DNA of 45,285 nucleotides from Candidatus Liptonbacteria bacterium (GTDB lineage Bacteria > Patescibacteriota > Minisyncoccia > UBA6257 > JACOXY01), in contig JACOXY010000015.1 of assembly GCA_016182095.1 (NCBI GenBank), positions 1-45,285 on the forward strand, written 5' to 3'. Made by a program: the position numbers and the translations under genes. Below, one piece after another: positions 1-8,345 of the stretch; within the stretch, counting starts at the first letter, position 1, and every line of letters begins with the position of its first letter. The notes below the pieces were generated by a model. The model did no database searches. It was not told the origin of the DNA and saw nothing but the letters and a program-made list of their open reading frames with translations.

Positions 1-1
1 C

Positions 2-280
2 ATCGCCCTTTCCGCGGAAGTGGCAAATCCCGGAGTTTTGGCTATCTATGTCATCATAATGTTTATAATCATCCAACAGCTCGAATCCGACGTTCTGGTG
101 CCAACCCTGATGAATAAAGCAGTCGGCCTGCACCCGGTTGCTGTTTTGGTATCCCTTTTAATCGGAGCTAAATTTTTTGGGTTAATCGGCATACTTCTGG
201 CAGTGCCCGCATCGGTTTTCATCCAAGAATTTATTGAGGACTGGAGTATTAAAAAAACAAGGCATAATCGTTTAGTTTGA
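2..280 (+). CDS. AI-2E family transporter (PF01594-like), C-terminal fragment cut by window edge
   Basis: Open frame continues from the window start; hydrophobic, typical ending ...QQLESDVLVPTLMNKAVGLHPVAVLVSLLIGAKFFGLIGILLAVPA. Confidence 0.85.
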   Translation: MALSAEVANPGVLAIYVIIMFIIIQQLESDVLVPTLMNKAVGLHPVAVLVSLLIGAKFFGLIGILLAVPASVFIQEFIEDWSIKKTRHNRLV

Positions 281-379
281 GAATGTTCAAACTAAACGAC
301 AATTAACATTTGACGCTTGACCGATAGAAAGCCGAAAGGCGTTTTTTGATTTTTACGGCATAAGCCATTATCATAAGAC

Positions 380-653
380 AGGAGTGTGAGATACGAACAA
401 AATCAGTTTAGCGGAGCACATTTCCTAAATATGCAAGGCGCGAGGAGGAGATTAGTACTCAAGGAGTACAGCTCCGTGAAGCAACGAGGCAGATTTAGGA
501 AATGCGCCCGCCCCAGAGGGGAAGCTCAAAAATTGCTGATTTCTTCGTTACTCCTCCTCAATGTATTCTCCGAATACAATTTCGTCGTCGTGCCTTAAAA
601 TCATTTAATTTTTGAGCTTCTAAACTGGATTTATGTTCGTATCTCACACTCCT
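380..653. repeat. Nested-palindrome element family A, copy 1 (274 bp, MITE-like)
   Basis: TIR AGGAGTGTGAGATACGAACA..AATC(C)AGTTTAG at both ends in inverted orientation; second near-full copy at 41458-41757; internal inverted repeats (CATTTCCTAAAT/ATTTAGGAAATG; GAAGCTCAAAAATT/AATTTTTGAGCTTC). Confidence 0.9.
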
Positions 654-2162
654 ATGGCAAAAAGATCTTATTATATTTCAACCTCAATACCATACGTGAA
701 CGCTGCTCCGCATATCGGGCACGCCCTTGAATTTGTGCAGGCAGATGTTTTGGCGCGCTATCACAGGCGAAGAGGTGACGATGTCTTTTTTTTAACAGGA
801 ACCGATGAGAATTCCCTTAAAAACGTAATTGCGGCAGAGACGGCGAAAGTTCAAGTTAAAGATTGGGTGGAGCGTCTCGCGAAAGTTTTTAAAAATTTGG
901 CTCAAAAGTTAAGCATATCCAACAATGATTTTATACGAACCTCGGCTGAAAAGAGGCATATTGATGGCGCGAAAAAACTTTGGAACGCGTGCCGGCCAGA
1001 AGATATTTATAAAAAAAAGTACAAGGGTCTTTATTGTATTGGCTGTGAGGAGTTCAAAACCATGAAAGATTTGCAAGGCGGTCGCTGCGAAGAACACCCA
1101 AACCAAGATATTCAGGAAGTAGAGGAGGAAAATTATTTTTTTCGCCTCTCGGCTTATCAAGATCGCCTTGAAAAACTTATTGCGGATGACGCTCTGCTCA
1201 TTGTTCCGGAATCGCGTAAAAATGAAATTTTAAGCTTTATTCGCGGCGGACTTGAAGATTTCAGTATTTCCCGCTCGCGTGAACGCGCGAAAGATTGGGG
1301 CGTGCCCGTTCCTGGAGACCAAAACCAAATTATGTACGTATGGGTGGATGCGCTTTCAAATTATATTACCGCCTTAGATTACGCAGACAATGGAGAAAAA
1401 TACCAAAAATATTGGGTCGGCGGGGATAATATCTGCCACCTTATCGGCAAAAATATTACACGCTTTCATGCCGTTTATTGGCCGGCAATTTTATTGTCAG
1501 CCGGAGTTCGTCTGCCCCAAACACTTTTCGTGCACGGTTTTTTTACCATTAATGGACAAAAAATCTCAAAATCGCTTGGTAATGTTATTGATCCGTTTGA
1601 TTTGATTGAAAAGTATGGAACCGATGCCTTACGCTATTATCTGTTAAGCGAAATTCCATCTCATGAGGATGGGGATTTTTCAATTGAAAAATTTGAAGCC
1701 AGATATAATGGCAATTTGGCAAATGGATTGGGTAATTACGCGGCGCGCGTATTAACGCTCGCACATAATGCGAATATTGCGAATTGGAATGCGAATGTTG
1801 CGAATGAAGAAATACAGGAAAAAATAAAGGGAACAAGAAAAACAGTTTCAGAAAAAATAGATGATTTTAAACTGCATGAAGCGCTCTCTACAATTTGGGA
1901 GCTAATCAGCTTTGGCGATAAATACATTAATGAAAACAAGCCCTGGGCTAAATCCGTCGAAGACGGATCGCCCGAACAAGCTTCAGAAGCTCGTTTTAGG
2001 GAAATAACCATTTATAACGCACTTTATATTTTAGAAAATGTCGCGGAATTATTAAAGCCATTTCTCCCGGAAACAGCGGATAAAGTTTTGAGAGCGATTC
2101 AACATAGTGGCAAAAATATTGAGGTAAATAAGCTGCCACCTCTCTTTCCGCGATTACAATAA
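654..2162 (+). CDS. metG: Methionyl-tRNA synthetase
   Basis: PYVNAAPHIGHALEFVQADVLARYHR, KISKSLGN; ATG 654 follows the repeat end directly, the 633 start lies in the repeat. Confidence 0.95.
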   Translation: MAKRSYYISTSIPYVNAAPHIGHALEFVQADVLARYHRRRGDDVFFLTGTDENSLKNVIAAETAKVQVKDWVERLAKVFKNLAQKLSISNNDFIRTSAEKRHIDGAKKLWNACRPEDIYKKKYKGLYCIGCEEFKTMKDLQGGRCEEHPNQDIQEVEEENYFFRLSAYQDRLEKLIADDALLIVPESRKNEILSFIRGGLEDFSISRSRERAKDWGVPVPGDQNQIMYVWVDALSNYITALDYADNGEKYQKYWVGGDNICHLIGKNITRFHAVYWPAILLSAGVRLPQTLFVHGFFTINGQKISKSLGNVIDPFDLIEKYGTDALRYYLLSEIPSHEDGDFSIEKFEARYNGNLANGLGNYAARVLTLAHNANIANWNANVANEEIQEKIKGTRKTVSEKIDDFKLHEALSTIWELISFGDKYINENKPWAKSVEDGSPEQASEARFREITIYNALYILENVAELLKPFLPETADKVLRAIQHSGKNIEVNKLPPLFPRLQ

Positions 2163-2243
2163 AACAAGCGAGCGCATATAAAAGCAACCTTGCGTGAGCG
2201 CAATAAGGCTCCGCTAACCATTTATTAGTGATACAATTAAATT

Positions 2244-3185
2244 ATGAAAAAAGTAGTAGTTACGGGGGGCGCTGGGTTTATCGGCTCAAATTTAGCGGAT
2301 GAACTGGTACGCGAGGGCTATGCTGTGCATATTATTGACGATCTTTCGAACGGAAAACGAGAAAATGTGAACCCGAAGGCAAAGCTGCATGTTAAAAGCA
2401 TTCTGGACTTGAAAGCAATTCAACCCATTATCAAAGGCGCTACCTATGTATTTCATCTGGCGGCACTGCCCCGCGTCCAATACTCCATTCGGCATCCTAT
2501 TGAAACGGATAAAGCAAATGTTGGAGGGACGCTTAATGTTCTTGTTGCTTCGGTGCGCGGGAAAGTAAAAAGATTGATCTATTCATCCTCAAGCTCGGCG
2601 TATGGCGATCAAAAGAAACTGCCGCTTAAGGAAACGTTTGCGGTGAACCCTAAAAGCCCTTATGGTTTGCATAAGTATATGGGCGAGCTTTATTGCAGAT
2701 TGTGGAGTGAGGTGTATGGCTTACCCACCGTCTCTCTTCGTTACTTCAATGTATATGGGCCGCGGCAGAGCGCCGAAGGCGCCTACGCGCTTGTAATTGC
2801 CAAATTTTTAAAATTACGATCAGAGGGTAAGCCGCTCTCCATTACCGGGGACGGCAAGCAGACCAGAGATTTTACGAGCGTTCATGATGTGGTACGGGCG
2901 AATATTCTTGCCGCAGAAAGCAAGCGAGTTGGGAGAGGAGAGGTTATAAACATCGGTGCCGGAAAAAATTTTTCAGTTCTCCAAATTGCAAAGTTTATTG
3001 GTGGACCTATTGTGCATATTCCCGCGCGTCTTGAGCCGCGACATACACTCGCGGATACTGCTCTTGCCCGCAAGCTTTTGGGCTGGAAACCGCTGGTTAC
3101 TATGGATGAGGGAATAGAGGAAATAAAAAACACCCTGTGTTTGTGTGGTAGCGGAAAGAAATATAAGAGATGTCATGGAGCGTAG
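2244..3185 (+). CDS. NAD-dependent epimerase/dehydratase (GalE-like SDR) with C-terminal SEC-C motif
   Basis: GGAGFIGSNLADEL, YGLHKYMGE, RYFNVYGPRQ; C-terminus CLCGSGKKYKRCHG. Confidence 0.9.
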   Translation: MKKVVVTGGAGFIGSNLADELVREGYAVHIIDDLSNGKRENVNPKAKLHVKSILDLKAIQPIIKGATYVFHLAALPRVQYSIRHPIETDKANVGGTLNVLVASVRGKVKRLIYSSSSSAYGDQKKLPLKETFAVNPKSPYGLHKYMGELYCRLWSEVYGLPTVSLRYFNVYGPRQSAEGAYALVIAKFLKLRSEGKPLSITGDGKQTRDFTSVHDVVRANILAAESKRVGRGEVINIGAGKNFSVLQIAKFIGGPIVHIPARLEPRHTLADTALARKLLGWKPLVTMDEGIEEIKNTLCLCGSGKKYKRCHGA

Positions 3186-3187
3186 AG

Positions 3188-3214
3188 TAAAGAAAAGACC
3201 CGCGGTTGCGGGTC
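3188..3214 (-). terminator. Intrinsic terminator
   Basis: GACCCGC-GGTT-GCGGGTC followed on minus strand by TTTTCTTT. Confidence 0.75.
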
Positions 3215-3225
3215 CGAGACGAGAA

Positions 3226-3432
3226 TTAGGCGACTTTTGTGAAAGCGGTTTCTGGAAGGTTATGAGGCAGAAGCTTGAAAGAGCACTTTATGCAGGAAAG
3301 AAGCACATCGCCGTTCAACTGAATCGCCTTCAGGCGACCATGAGATTCATCGTGGTAGCAAACAGGCACGTTGGCTCTTGGCTTCTTAGCCCAATGATTG
3401 ATACGCTTAACCACTTCGCGATTTGTCAGCAC
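3226..3432 (-). CDS. Small hypothetical protein with Cys/His-rich segment
   Basis: GTG start preceded by AAGGAGG (5-nt spacing), terminator directly downstream; longer track ORF 3226..3498 includes upstream sequence. Confidence 0.6.
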   Translation of the reverse strand: MLTNREVVKRINHWAKKPRANVPVCYHDESHGRLKAIQLNGDVLLSCIKCSFKLLPHNLPETAFTKVA

Positions 3433-3536
3433 GATAGCCTCCTTATGGGAACCAGAAAGTTCTATAATGAAGTTAGCTGATCCGTGTGCGGAAGTCAATA
3501 AGCAACAAAAGTGCCACGGGTCATGAGAATAAAATT

Positions 3537-4166
3537 ATGAAACCAGAATCATTCGAGGGAAAATTATATAACCCGAGAGATGTAGAAGGGAAGCCCAACA
3601 CAGAGGCGCTAGAACAGCTGAGAGATGTAGAAAAAGATCTTAAGAACAATCCCGCCTTTATTGGTATTGTGCCCGGAGGGTCAAGGATTAAGGGTTATAG
3701 CATTGAAGGATCTGATATTGATGTATTAATTCTCTTTGATTCGAGTAAGATAGATTCTGAGAAAGACAAAAATGATTTTCTGACAGAATATTCTTTCAAG
3801 GGGTTTCAGTTTTTGTTTCTTGATGTAAATCTAGAGAAACTATTGCCAGATTTACAACTTGACCCACGAGGTGATGGGATGGGCGCAGTAATACAACGGA
3901 TGGCTGCTTTAACGGAGTTAGTCAGTGGCCATCAGGTTGGTGATTATAGAAATGCAATTAAGCAATCATATAACCAGTTATCGAAAGATGCCCGGGACAT
4001 AGTTAAGAATCGAGCGGTTGATCTTTTGATGGATAAAGAGGAGTATGCCGCAAGAAAAATTGAAAAACGGATGGCCGATAAGTTAAACAAAGATTCTTTT
4101 TTGGAACAAAGACGGAAGTTATGGGAAGAACGCTATGAACAAATATGGGGTATGAGCGCAAAGTAA
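3537..4166 (+). CDS. Nucleotidyltransferase-domain protein (MNT/Pol beta-like fold)
   Basis: GGSRIKGYSIEGSDIDVLIL matches the GS...SDxD nucleotidyltransferase signature. Confidence 0.75.
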   Translation: MKPESFEGKLYNPRDVEGKPNTEALEQLRDVEKDLKNNPAFIGIVPGGSRIKGYSIEGSDIDVLILFDSSKIDSEKDKNDFLTEYSFKGFQFLFLDVNLEKLLPDLQLDPRGDGMGAVIQRMAALTELVSGHQVGDYRNAIKQSYNQLSKDARDIVKNRAVDLLMDKEEYAARKIEKRMADKLNKDSFLEQRRKLWEERYEQIWGMSAK

Positions 4167-4287
4167 ATTAACCGCATGACATTTTCTATAAACTGGATAC
4201 ATTACAGATGGACCACGGGGAAAACAGCTTAAAATAAAGAGCCGCTGGGCGAACCACGCGGCACATTGGATGAGATTAGTTTCGTGT

Positions 4288-4689
4288 TTAGATTCTGTAA
4301 TCGAAACCTCTACTTTCGGCCCGAATTGATTCCAGTAAATTATTCCTTAAATCGTCCATCTTCATACAGCAGATGACCGCGTGCATTAATAGATCTAGCT
4401 GTTCGGATGGGAGGGCAAGAGACTTGATAACCCTGTAATGTTGGAATGGAACTGTCTCATGCTTGAGGATCATGTATTTATTACTCAACACTGGCGAGCA
4501 AAGACGACCGTTGCGCAAGGATACTTGCTTAATTTCTAGTTTGCCATTTTTAGGAATTGCCACTGCGACAGGACGATTCTCGTTGTTAAAAAACAGAATA
4601 GCACGATTACTTGCCGATTTTTCGCGAGTGCCCCTGCGAGTATCCCAATCTTGGTATGTATAATCGTATTCAATCAGTTTGGCTTTCAT
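4288..4689 (-). CDS. Hypothetical protein, 133 aa
   Basis: ATG with AAGGAGG SD at 6-nt spacing and a promoter-like upstream region. Confidence 0.7.
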   Translation of the reverse strand: MKAKLIEYDYTYQDWDTRRGTREKSASNRAILFFNNENRPVAVAIPKNGKLEIKQVSLRNGRLCSPVLSNKYMILKHETVPFQHYRVIKSLALPSEQLDLLMHAVICCMKMDDLRNNLLESIRAESRGFDYRI

Positions 4690-4723
4690 CCTGCGCCTCC
4701 TTAGAATCGTTATACTGTATTAC

Positions 4724-4753
4724 ACAGTAGCAGAACGAGAGTGATATTGTCAA
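4724..4753 (-). promoter_or_regulatory. Sigma70-like promoter; overlapping dyad TACTGT-N5-ACAGTA (4713-4729)
   Basis: TTGACA, 18-nt spacer, TACTGT on minus strand; dyad covers the -10. Confidence 0.55.
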
Positions 4754-5068
4754 CACACGCGCATTTGCCCGCATGACATTTTCTATATTACAGCAGATTC
4801 AACAGTATCGCAGATGAGAAAATGGCTTAAAATAAAGAAAAGTACTGCGATTGGATATTGAAAAAGCAAAAGTGCTGTGCCCGTGCGTAGCCTGAAAGGC
4901 GAAGTAGGGTCATGTGGGGTGACATCTCGCAATCTTGAGCGCTTCGATAAACTTAGTGTAAACTTGTTGAAGGATAATTTGACCAATTTGATGGGCCCGC
5001 ATGTGGGAAATTGGAATATTTTGAATAATGTGATAACGTTTAGTTAGTTTTGATAAAAAGGAAGCCCC

Positions 5069-5476
5069 GTGGGTTTGCTTCTCGCTAAATGGCTCCTGAT
5101 TTTTACATTGGGCGTGGTTGCCAGTCTTTCTTTTTCGGGCCCAATGTATTATCAAAAATCTCTTATTGATCAAGGCAATCTCACTGTTTTCGGCTATAAA
5201 TTTGAGTCAATCTGGACCTTTCTAATGGTCTTTTATATTAAGTTTTGGCCGCTGTGGTTTGTAATGACTTTTGTTATGTTCTGGCTCTTTGGACGCGCGG
5301 TTTGGTTTGGAAATAGAATATGGGTAATTCATTTAACAGTATTTATTGCCGGGCAATTTGCGGCCGGTATCGGAATCCATTATTTCAATAAGGGCGAATT
5401 GCCGGACTTGTGGACGATTGCGGGAATTATAATTTTTACTTTTTGCATAATAATGAGCGCGGTGTCGCACGGATGA
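5069..5476 (+). CDS. Hypothetical multi-pass membrane protein
   Basis: Hydrophobic segments; GTG preceded by AAGGAAG; terminator after stop. Confidence 0.65.
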   Translation: MGLLLAKWLLIFTLGVVASLSFSGPMYYQKSLIDQGNLTVFGYKFESIWTFLMVFYIKFWPLWFVMTFVMFWLFGRAVWFGNRIWVIHLTVFIAGQFAAGIGIHYFNKGELPDLWTIAGIIIFTFCIIMSAVSHG

Positions 5477-5484
5477 CAAACATA

Positions 5485-5515
5485 AAAAGCGAGCTTTGGC
5501 TCGCCTTTCTTTTTG
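5485..5515. terminator. Bidirectional intrinsic terminator
   Basis: AAAAAGCGAGC-TTTG-GCTCGCCTTTCTTTTT between convergent genes. Confidence 0.85.
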
Positions 5516-5517
5516 GA

Positions 5518-6111
5518 CTATTTAATGAGCGCTCCCATTAAATTATAGAAATTCCTGATATCCTCCAGATATCTTTCCTCGCTATCATCGTTATTCACGA
5601 TTTTCCAGCTGGCATCTTTCGCGCCAATGCCGGGGATATACATTTCAGTTTCGTGCCTCGCTTCGTTGCGAAATTGCCACAGAGTAATTACATTTTCTCC
5701 AATCTTGCCCCCGGCTTCCAATTTTCTCTTTTTAGCTCTCTCATAGCGAACCTGCTCATCAGCCGTTACATAGACAATCAAATGCCGTGGAAAAGTTTTG
5801 ATGACTTCCACGTCATAGTGCCAGCGCACGCCATCATAAAAAACAATTTCACTTGGATCATTTTCAATTCTTTTAGCAACTGCTCTCGCAAGACGGCCTC
5901 TGCCGAATTCCTGCTCTATGGCCCAGACAAGCCGCTGGGCATTTTCTCTGGAAAAGGGGATGGTGCCGCCCCACGCCCTGAACGTGTCTGCCAGAACATC
6001 TCCGGACTTGTGATGGCCTATCGTTGTGGGTTCCGCTACTTTTCGGAATAATCTAACAAAAGTTTCTTTGCCGGCAAGCGCCTCTCCGACTAAACCGATT
6101 ACGGTTTTCAT
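5518..6111 (-). CDS. P-loop NTPase / nucleotide or dephospho-CoA kinase-like protein
   Basis: MKTVIGLVGEALAGKETFVRLF (Walker A-like); likely start inside longer ORF 5518..6234. Confidence 0.6.
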   Translation of the reverse strand: MKTVIGLVGEALAGKETFVRLFRKVAEPTTIGHHKSGDVLADTFRAWGGTIPFSRENAQRLVWAIEQEFGRGRLARAVAKRIENDPSEIVFYDGVRWHYDVEVIKTFPRHLIVYVTADEQVRYERAKKRKLEAGGKIGENVITLWQFRNEARHETEMYIPGIGAKDASWKIVNNDDSEERYLEDIRNFYNLMGALIK

Positions 6112-6181
6112 GTTTGCATTTATCGCTTTCTCCGAAATACTGAATTTCATTCTAAAATAGTGCGGCGCGTAACGCAAGGAA

Positions 6182-6332
6182 CCAGGTAGTAGAAATGCGA
6201 GTGAAGTTTTTAAAAAATATGGTAATGCCGTCAATAAAATTCACAGGGATATTATTGGGTCAGTATTTATACCCGATCGAAGTGGGTAGCTTGGAGTTGG
6301 TAGAAAGAAATGCTCGTATTTTTACTATCTGG
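6182..6332. mobile_element. MITE-like element family B, copy 1 (151 bp)
   Basis: TIR CCAGGTAGTAGAAATGCGAG / CTCGTATTTTTACTATCTGG; nearly identical second copy at 13020-13163. Confidence 0.85.
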
Positions 6333-6369
6333 AAACTAAAAAGCGGGGAGTTCTTCCCCGCAATTGTGC

Positions 6370-6654
6370 CTAGTGGATCTTCCTGAGAATCGCATCATTA
6401 TCTCTAAAAAATACGTATGGAAGCCCGAGGGGCCATACTACCGCGTATATTAAGCTTCGCAGCATGTAAAATAATACATAACTAATTACAAAATTGAGGA
6501 GCTCGGGCACGCCATCGCTTCCACTTCTGAGAACAATATTGTAAGCAAGAAAAGATTTAAATCTTAGTACGCAAATGGCCAAAAATGATAATGGCAAACC
6601 AATGAGATAAACGGTCTTCAAAAGCATGTATGACGCCATCGCGGCAGTTAGCAT
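6370..6654 (-). CDS. Hypothetical membrane protein
   Basis: Hydrophobic ORF; GGAGGT SD upstream. Confidence 0.55.
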   Translation of the reverse strand: MLTAAMASYMLLKTVYLIGLPLSFLAICVLRFKSFLAYNIVLRSGSDGVPELLNFVISYVLFYMLRSLIYAVVWPLGLPYVFFRDNDAILRKIH

Positions 6655-6708
6655 TACTTGGCACCTCCAGACTTGAGCTATTTGGGAGTATATAATATTA
6701 TTTTTTAT

Positions 6709-7611
6709 ATGTCAAACCCAACGAAACCGCGATTATTTGATGTGCATACCCACACTCAATTCCAGGCTTATGAAAAAGACGGTGTGGATGTCATTCGGCG
6801 CGCCTTAAATAAAAATATCTGGATGGTAAATGTTGGCACGCAAAAAGATACCTCTCGGGAGGCGGTTAGGATTGCGAATCTTTATCCGGAAGGAGTTTAT
6901 GCCACTGTTGGTCTGCATCCGATTCACACAGAAAAGTCATATCATGATGCGCAAGAACTTGGAGAAAGCAGCGAGCAACAAGCAACAAGTAACAAGGGAT
7001 TTGTGAGCCGCGGAGAAGAATTTGACTTTGAATATTATAAAAAGCTCGCGGAAGATGAAAAAGTAGTGGCGATAGGGGAGTGCGGGTTGGATTACTATCG
7101 CATAACGATGAACAGTGAACCAAGAACTTTGAACAACGAACAAGGGCTACGAAAAAAGCAAAGGGAGGTTTTTATAAAGCATATTGAGTTGGCGAATGAA
7201 ATCAAGAAGCCCCTCATGATCCACTGCAGAAATGCTTTTTCGGATTTGATTGATATCCTTGTCAATTCAAGGTTGCTAGATGTTAAATGTCCAGGCGTTG
7301 TGCATTTCTTTTCTGGGACAATTAATGATGCAAAGCGCCTGTTGGAGCTTGGTTTTAGTTTTTCTTTCGGCGGAGTAATAACATTTACCAGCGACTATGA
7401 CGAACAAATAAAATATATTCCACTTGACAGAATTTTATTGGAAACCGACGCGCCATATGTTGCTCCAGCCCCATATCGCGGCAAGCGCAACGAACCGGCA
7501 TACCTTGAAGAAGTCGCGAAAAGATTGGCGGTATTAAAAAACACAAGTCTTCACGAAGTTAGAGAAGTTACCGTAAAAAACACCCTGCAAATTTTTAATA
7601 TAAACTTTTAG
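6709..7611 (+). CDS. tatD: TatD family hydrolase
   Basis: LFDVHTHTQFQAY, VGLHPIH, VAIGECGLDYYR, LLETDAPYVAP. Confidence 0.9.
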   Translation: MSNPTKPRLFDVHTHTQFQAYEKDGVDVIRRALNKNIWMVNVGTQKDTSREAVRIANLYPEGVYATVGLHPIHTEKSYHDAQELGESSEQQATSNKGFVSRGEEFDFEYYKKLAEDEKVVAIGECGLDYYRITMNSEPRTLNNEQGLRKKQREVFIKHIELANEIKKPLMIHCRNAFSDLIDILVNSRLLDVKCPGVVHFFSGTINDAKRLLELGFSFSFGGVITFTSDYDEQIKYIPLDRILLETDAPYVAPAPYRGKRNEPAYLEEVAKRLAVLKNTSLHEVREVTVKNTLQIFNINF

Positions 7612-7684
7612 CTCGTTCTATTGGCTACGGCGCTTTGCCAGCACAGGCATGGTGCCATGTTTTTGTTGCACATATAGAAACAAA

Positions 7685-7724
7685 ATCCCGTGCCGCACAC
7701 AGCTTGCGTTATGCGGCACGGGAT
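7685..7724 (-). terminator. Strong intrinsic terminator
   Basis: 13-bp stem ATCCCGTGCCGCA/TGCGGCACGGGAT then TTTTGTTT on minus strand. Confidence 0.8.
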
Positions 7725-7748
7725 GGGAGAGGAAGTCGAGGTTTAGCG

Positions 7749-7964
7749 TCAGAGAGCTATGCTAGGTCGAGGTAAAATCCTATCAGGCAGTTTCGGTGAG
7801 GTCTCTTTGAGCAACGCGAGGACCAACGTTTCCACCGCGTTGAACCTTACCTCCAGATCCTCATCCTTGCCCGCGATACACTGCGAGCAGGGAATCTCCG
7901 GGAGCGAATGCTTTTCGCACACTCCCAGCTTCTCGTTCCAGCGCTTGCTTGTAATTGTCGGCAT
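7749..7964 (-). CDS. Small hypothetical protein with CxxH...CxxC-like segment
   Basis: GGGAGGAGG SD, CEKHSLPEIPCSQC, terminator downstream. Confidence 0.65.
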   Translation of the reverse strand: MPTITSKRWNEKLGVCEKHSLPEIPCSQCIAGKDEDLEVRFNAVETLVLALLKETSPKLPDRILPRPSIAL

Positions 7965-7976
7965 GCCTCCTCCCTT

Positions 7977-8168
7977 CTAATCCTCGCGATGATCGCGAGG
8001 ACGATTCAGCTTCTGTTCCGCCTCCTCTTCCTCAAGCTTTTCCCTTAGCGCCGAGGCGAGCTCTCTTGCGAGAACCTGCCGGCGCTCCGGTCCGATGGAG
8101 AGCGGCTCCTTCATCTTCGCGGCGAAATTCACCGCAAACTCTTCTATCTCGTCCGGATTGGCGCTCAT
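7977..8168 (-). CDS. Small hypothetical protein, 63 aa
   Basis: AGGAGGG SD, promoter directly upstream, co-directional with 7749-7964. Confidence 0.65.
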   Translation of the reverse strand: MSANPDEIEEFAVNFAAKMKEPLSIGPERRQVLARELASALREKLEEEEAEQKLNRPRDHRED

Positions 8169-8216
8169 TTTCCCTCCTGCTTCTTTTTTGGGTTGGTTTT
8201 CAGCCCTAACCTTTTA

Positions 8217-8245
8217 ATTATACCATACTTTCTTAATTTTGTCAA
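8217..8245 (-). promoter_or_regulatory. Consensus sigma70 promoter
   Basis: Minus strand TTGACA-N17-TATAAT with TGn extended -10. Confidence 0.85.
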
Positions 8246-8345
8246 AAACAAACAAATTGCCCAAAACTCTTCACATTTTGTTGTTTTTATTGTATTCTAT
8301 TTCGTATATTGGCAATCATTCGCCAATTAGCGGCGAACCTCTAAT

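Noticed and set aside
386-598. 70-aa ORF 386..598
   Set aside because: Lies fully within palindromic element family A; no coding features or SD.
4713-4729. LexA/SOS box
   Set aside because: Spacing between CTGT and ACAG is 5, not the longer E. coli LexA spacing; left as unknown dyad.
6195-6386. 63-aa ORF 6195..6386
   Set aside because: Lies almost fully inside MITE family B; also not intact in copy 2.
8305-8340. Hairpin TTGGC...GCCAA before leuS as a riboswitch or T-box
   Set aside because: Too short; no T-box core sequence (TGGNACCGCG) seen.
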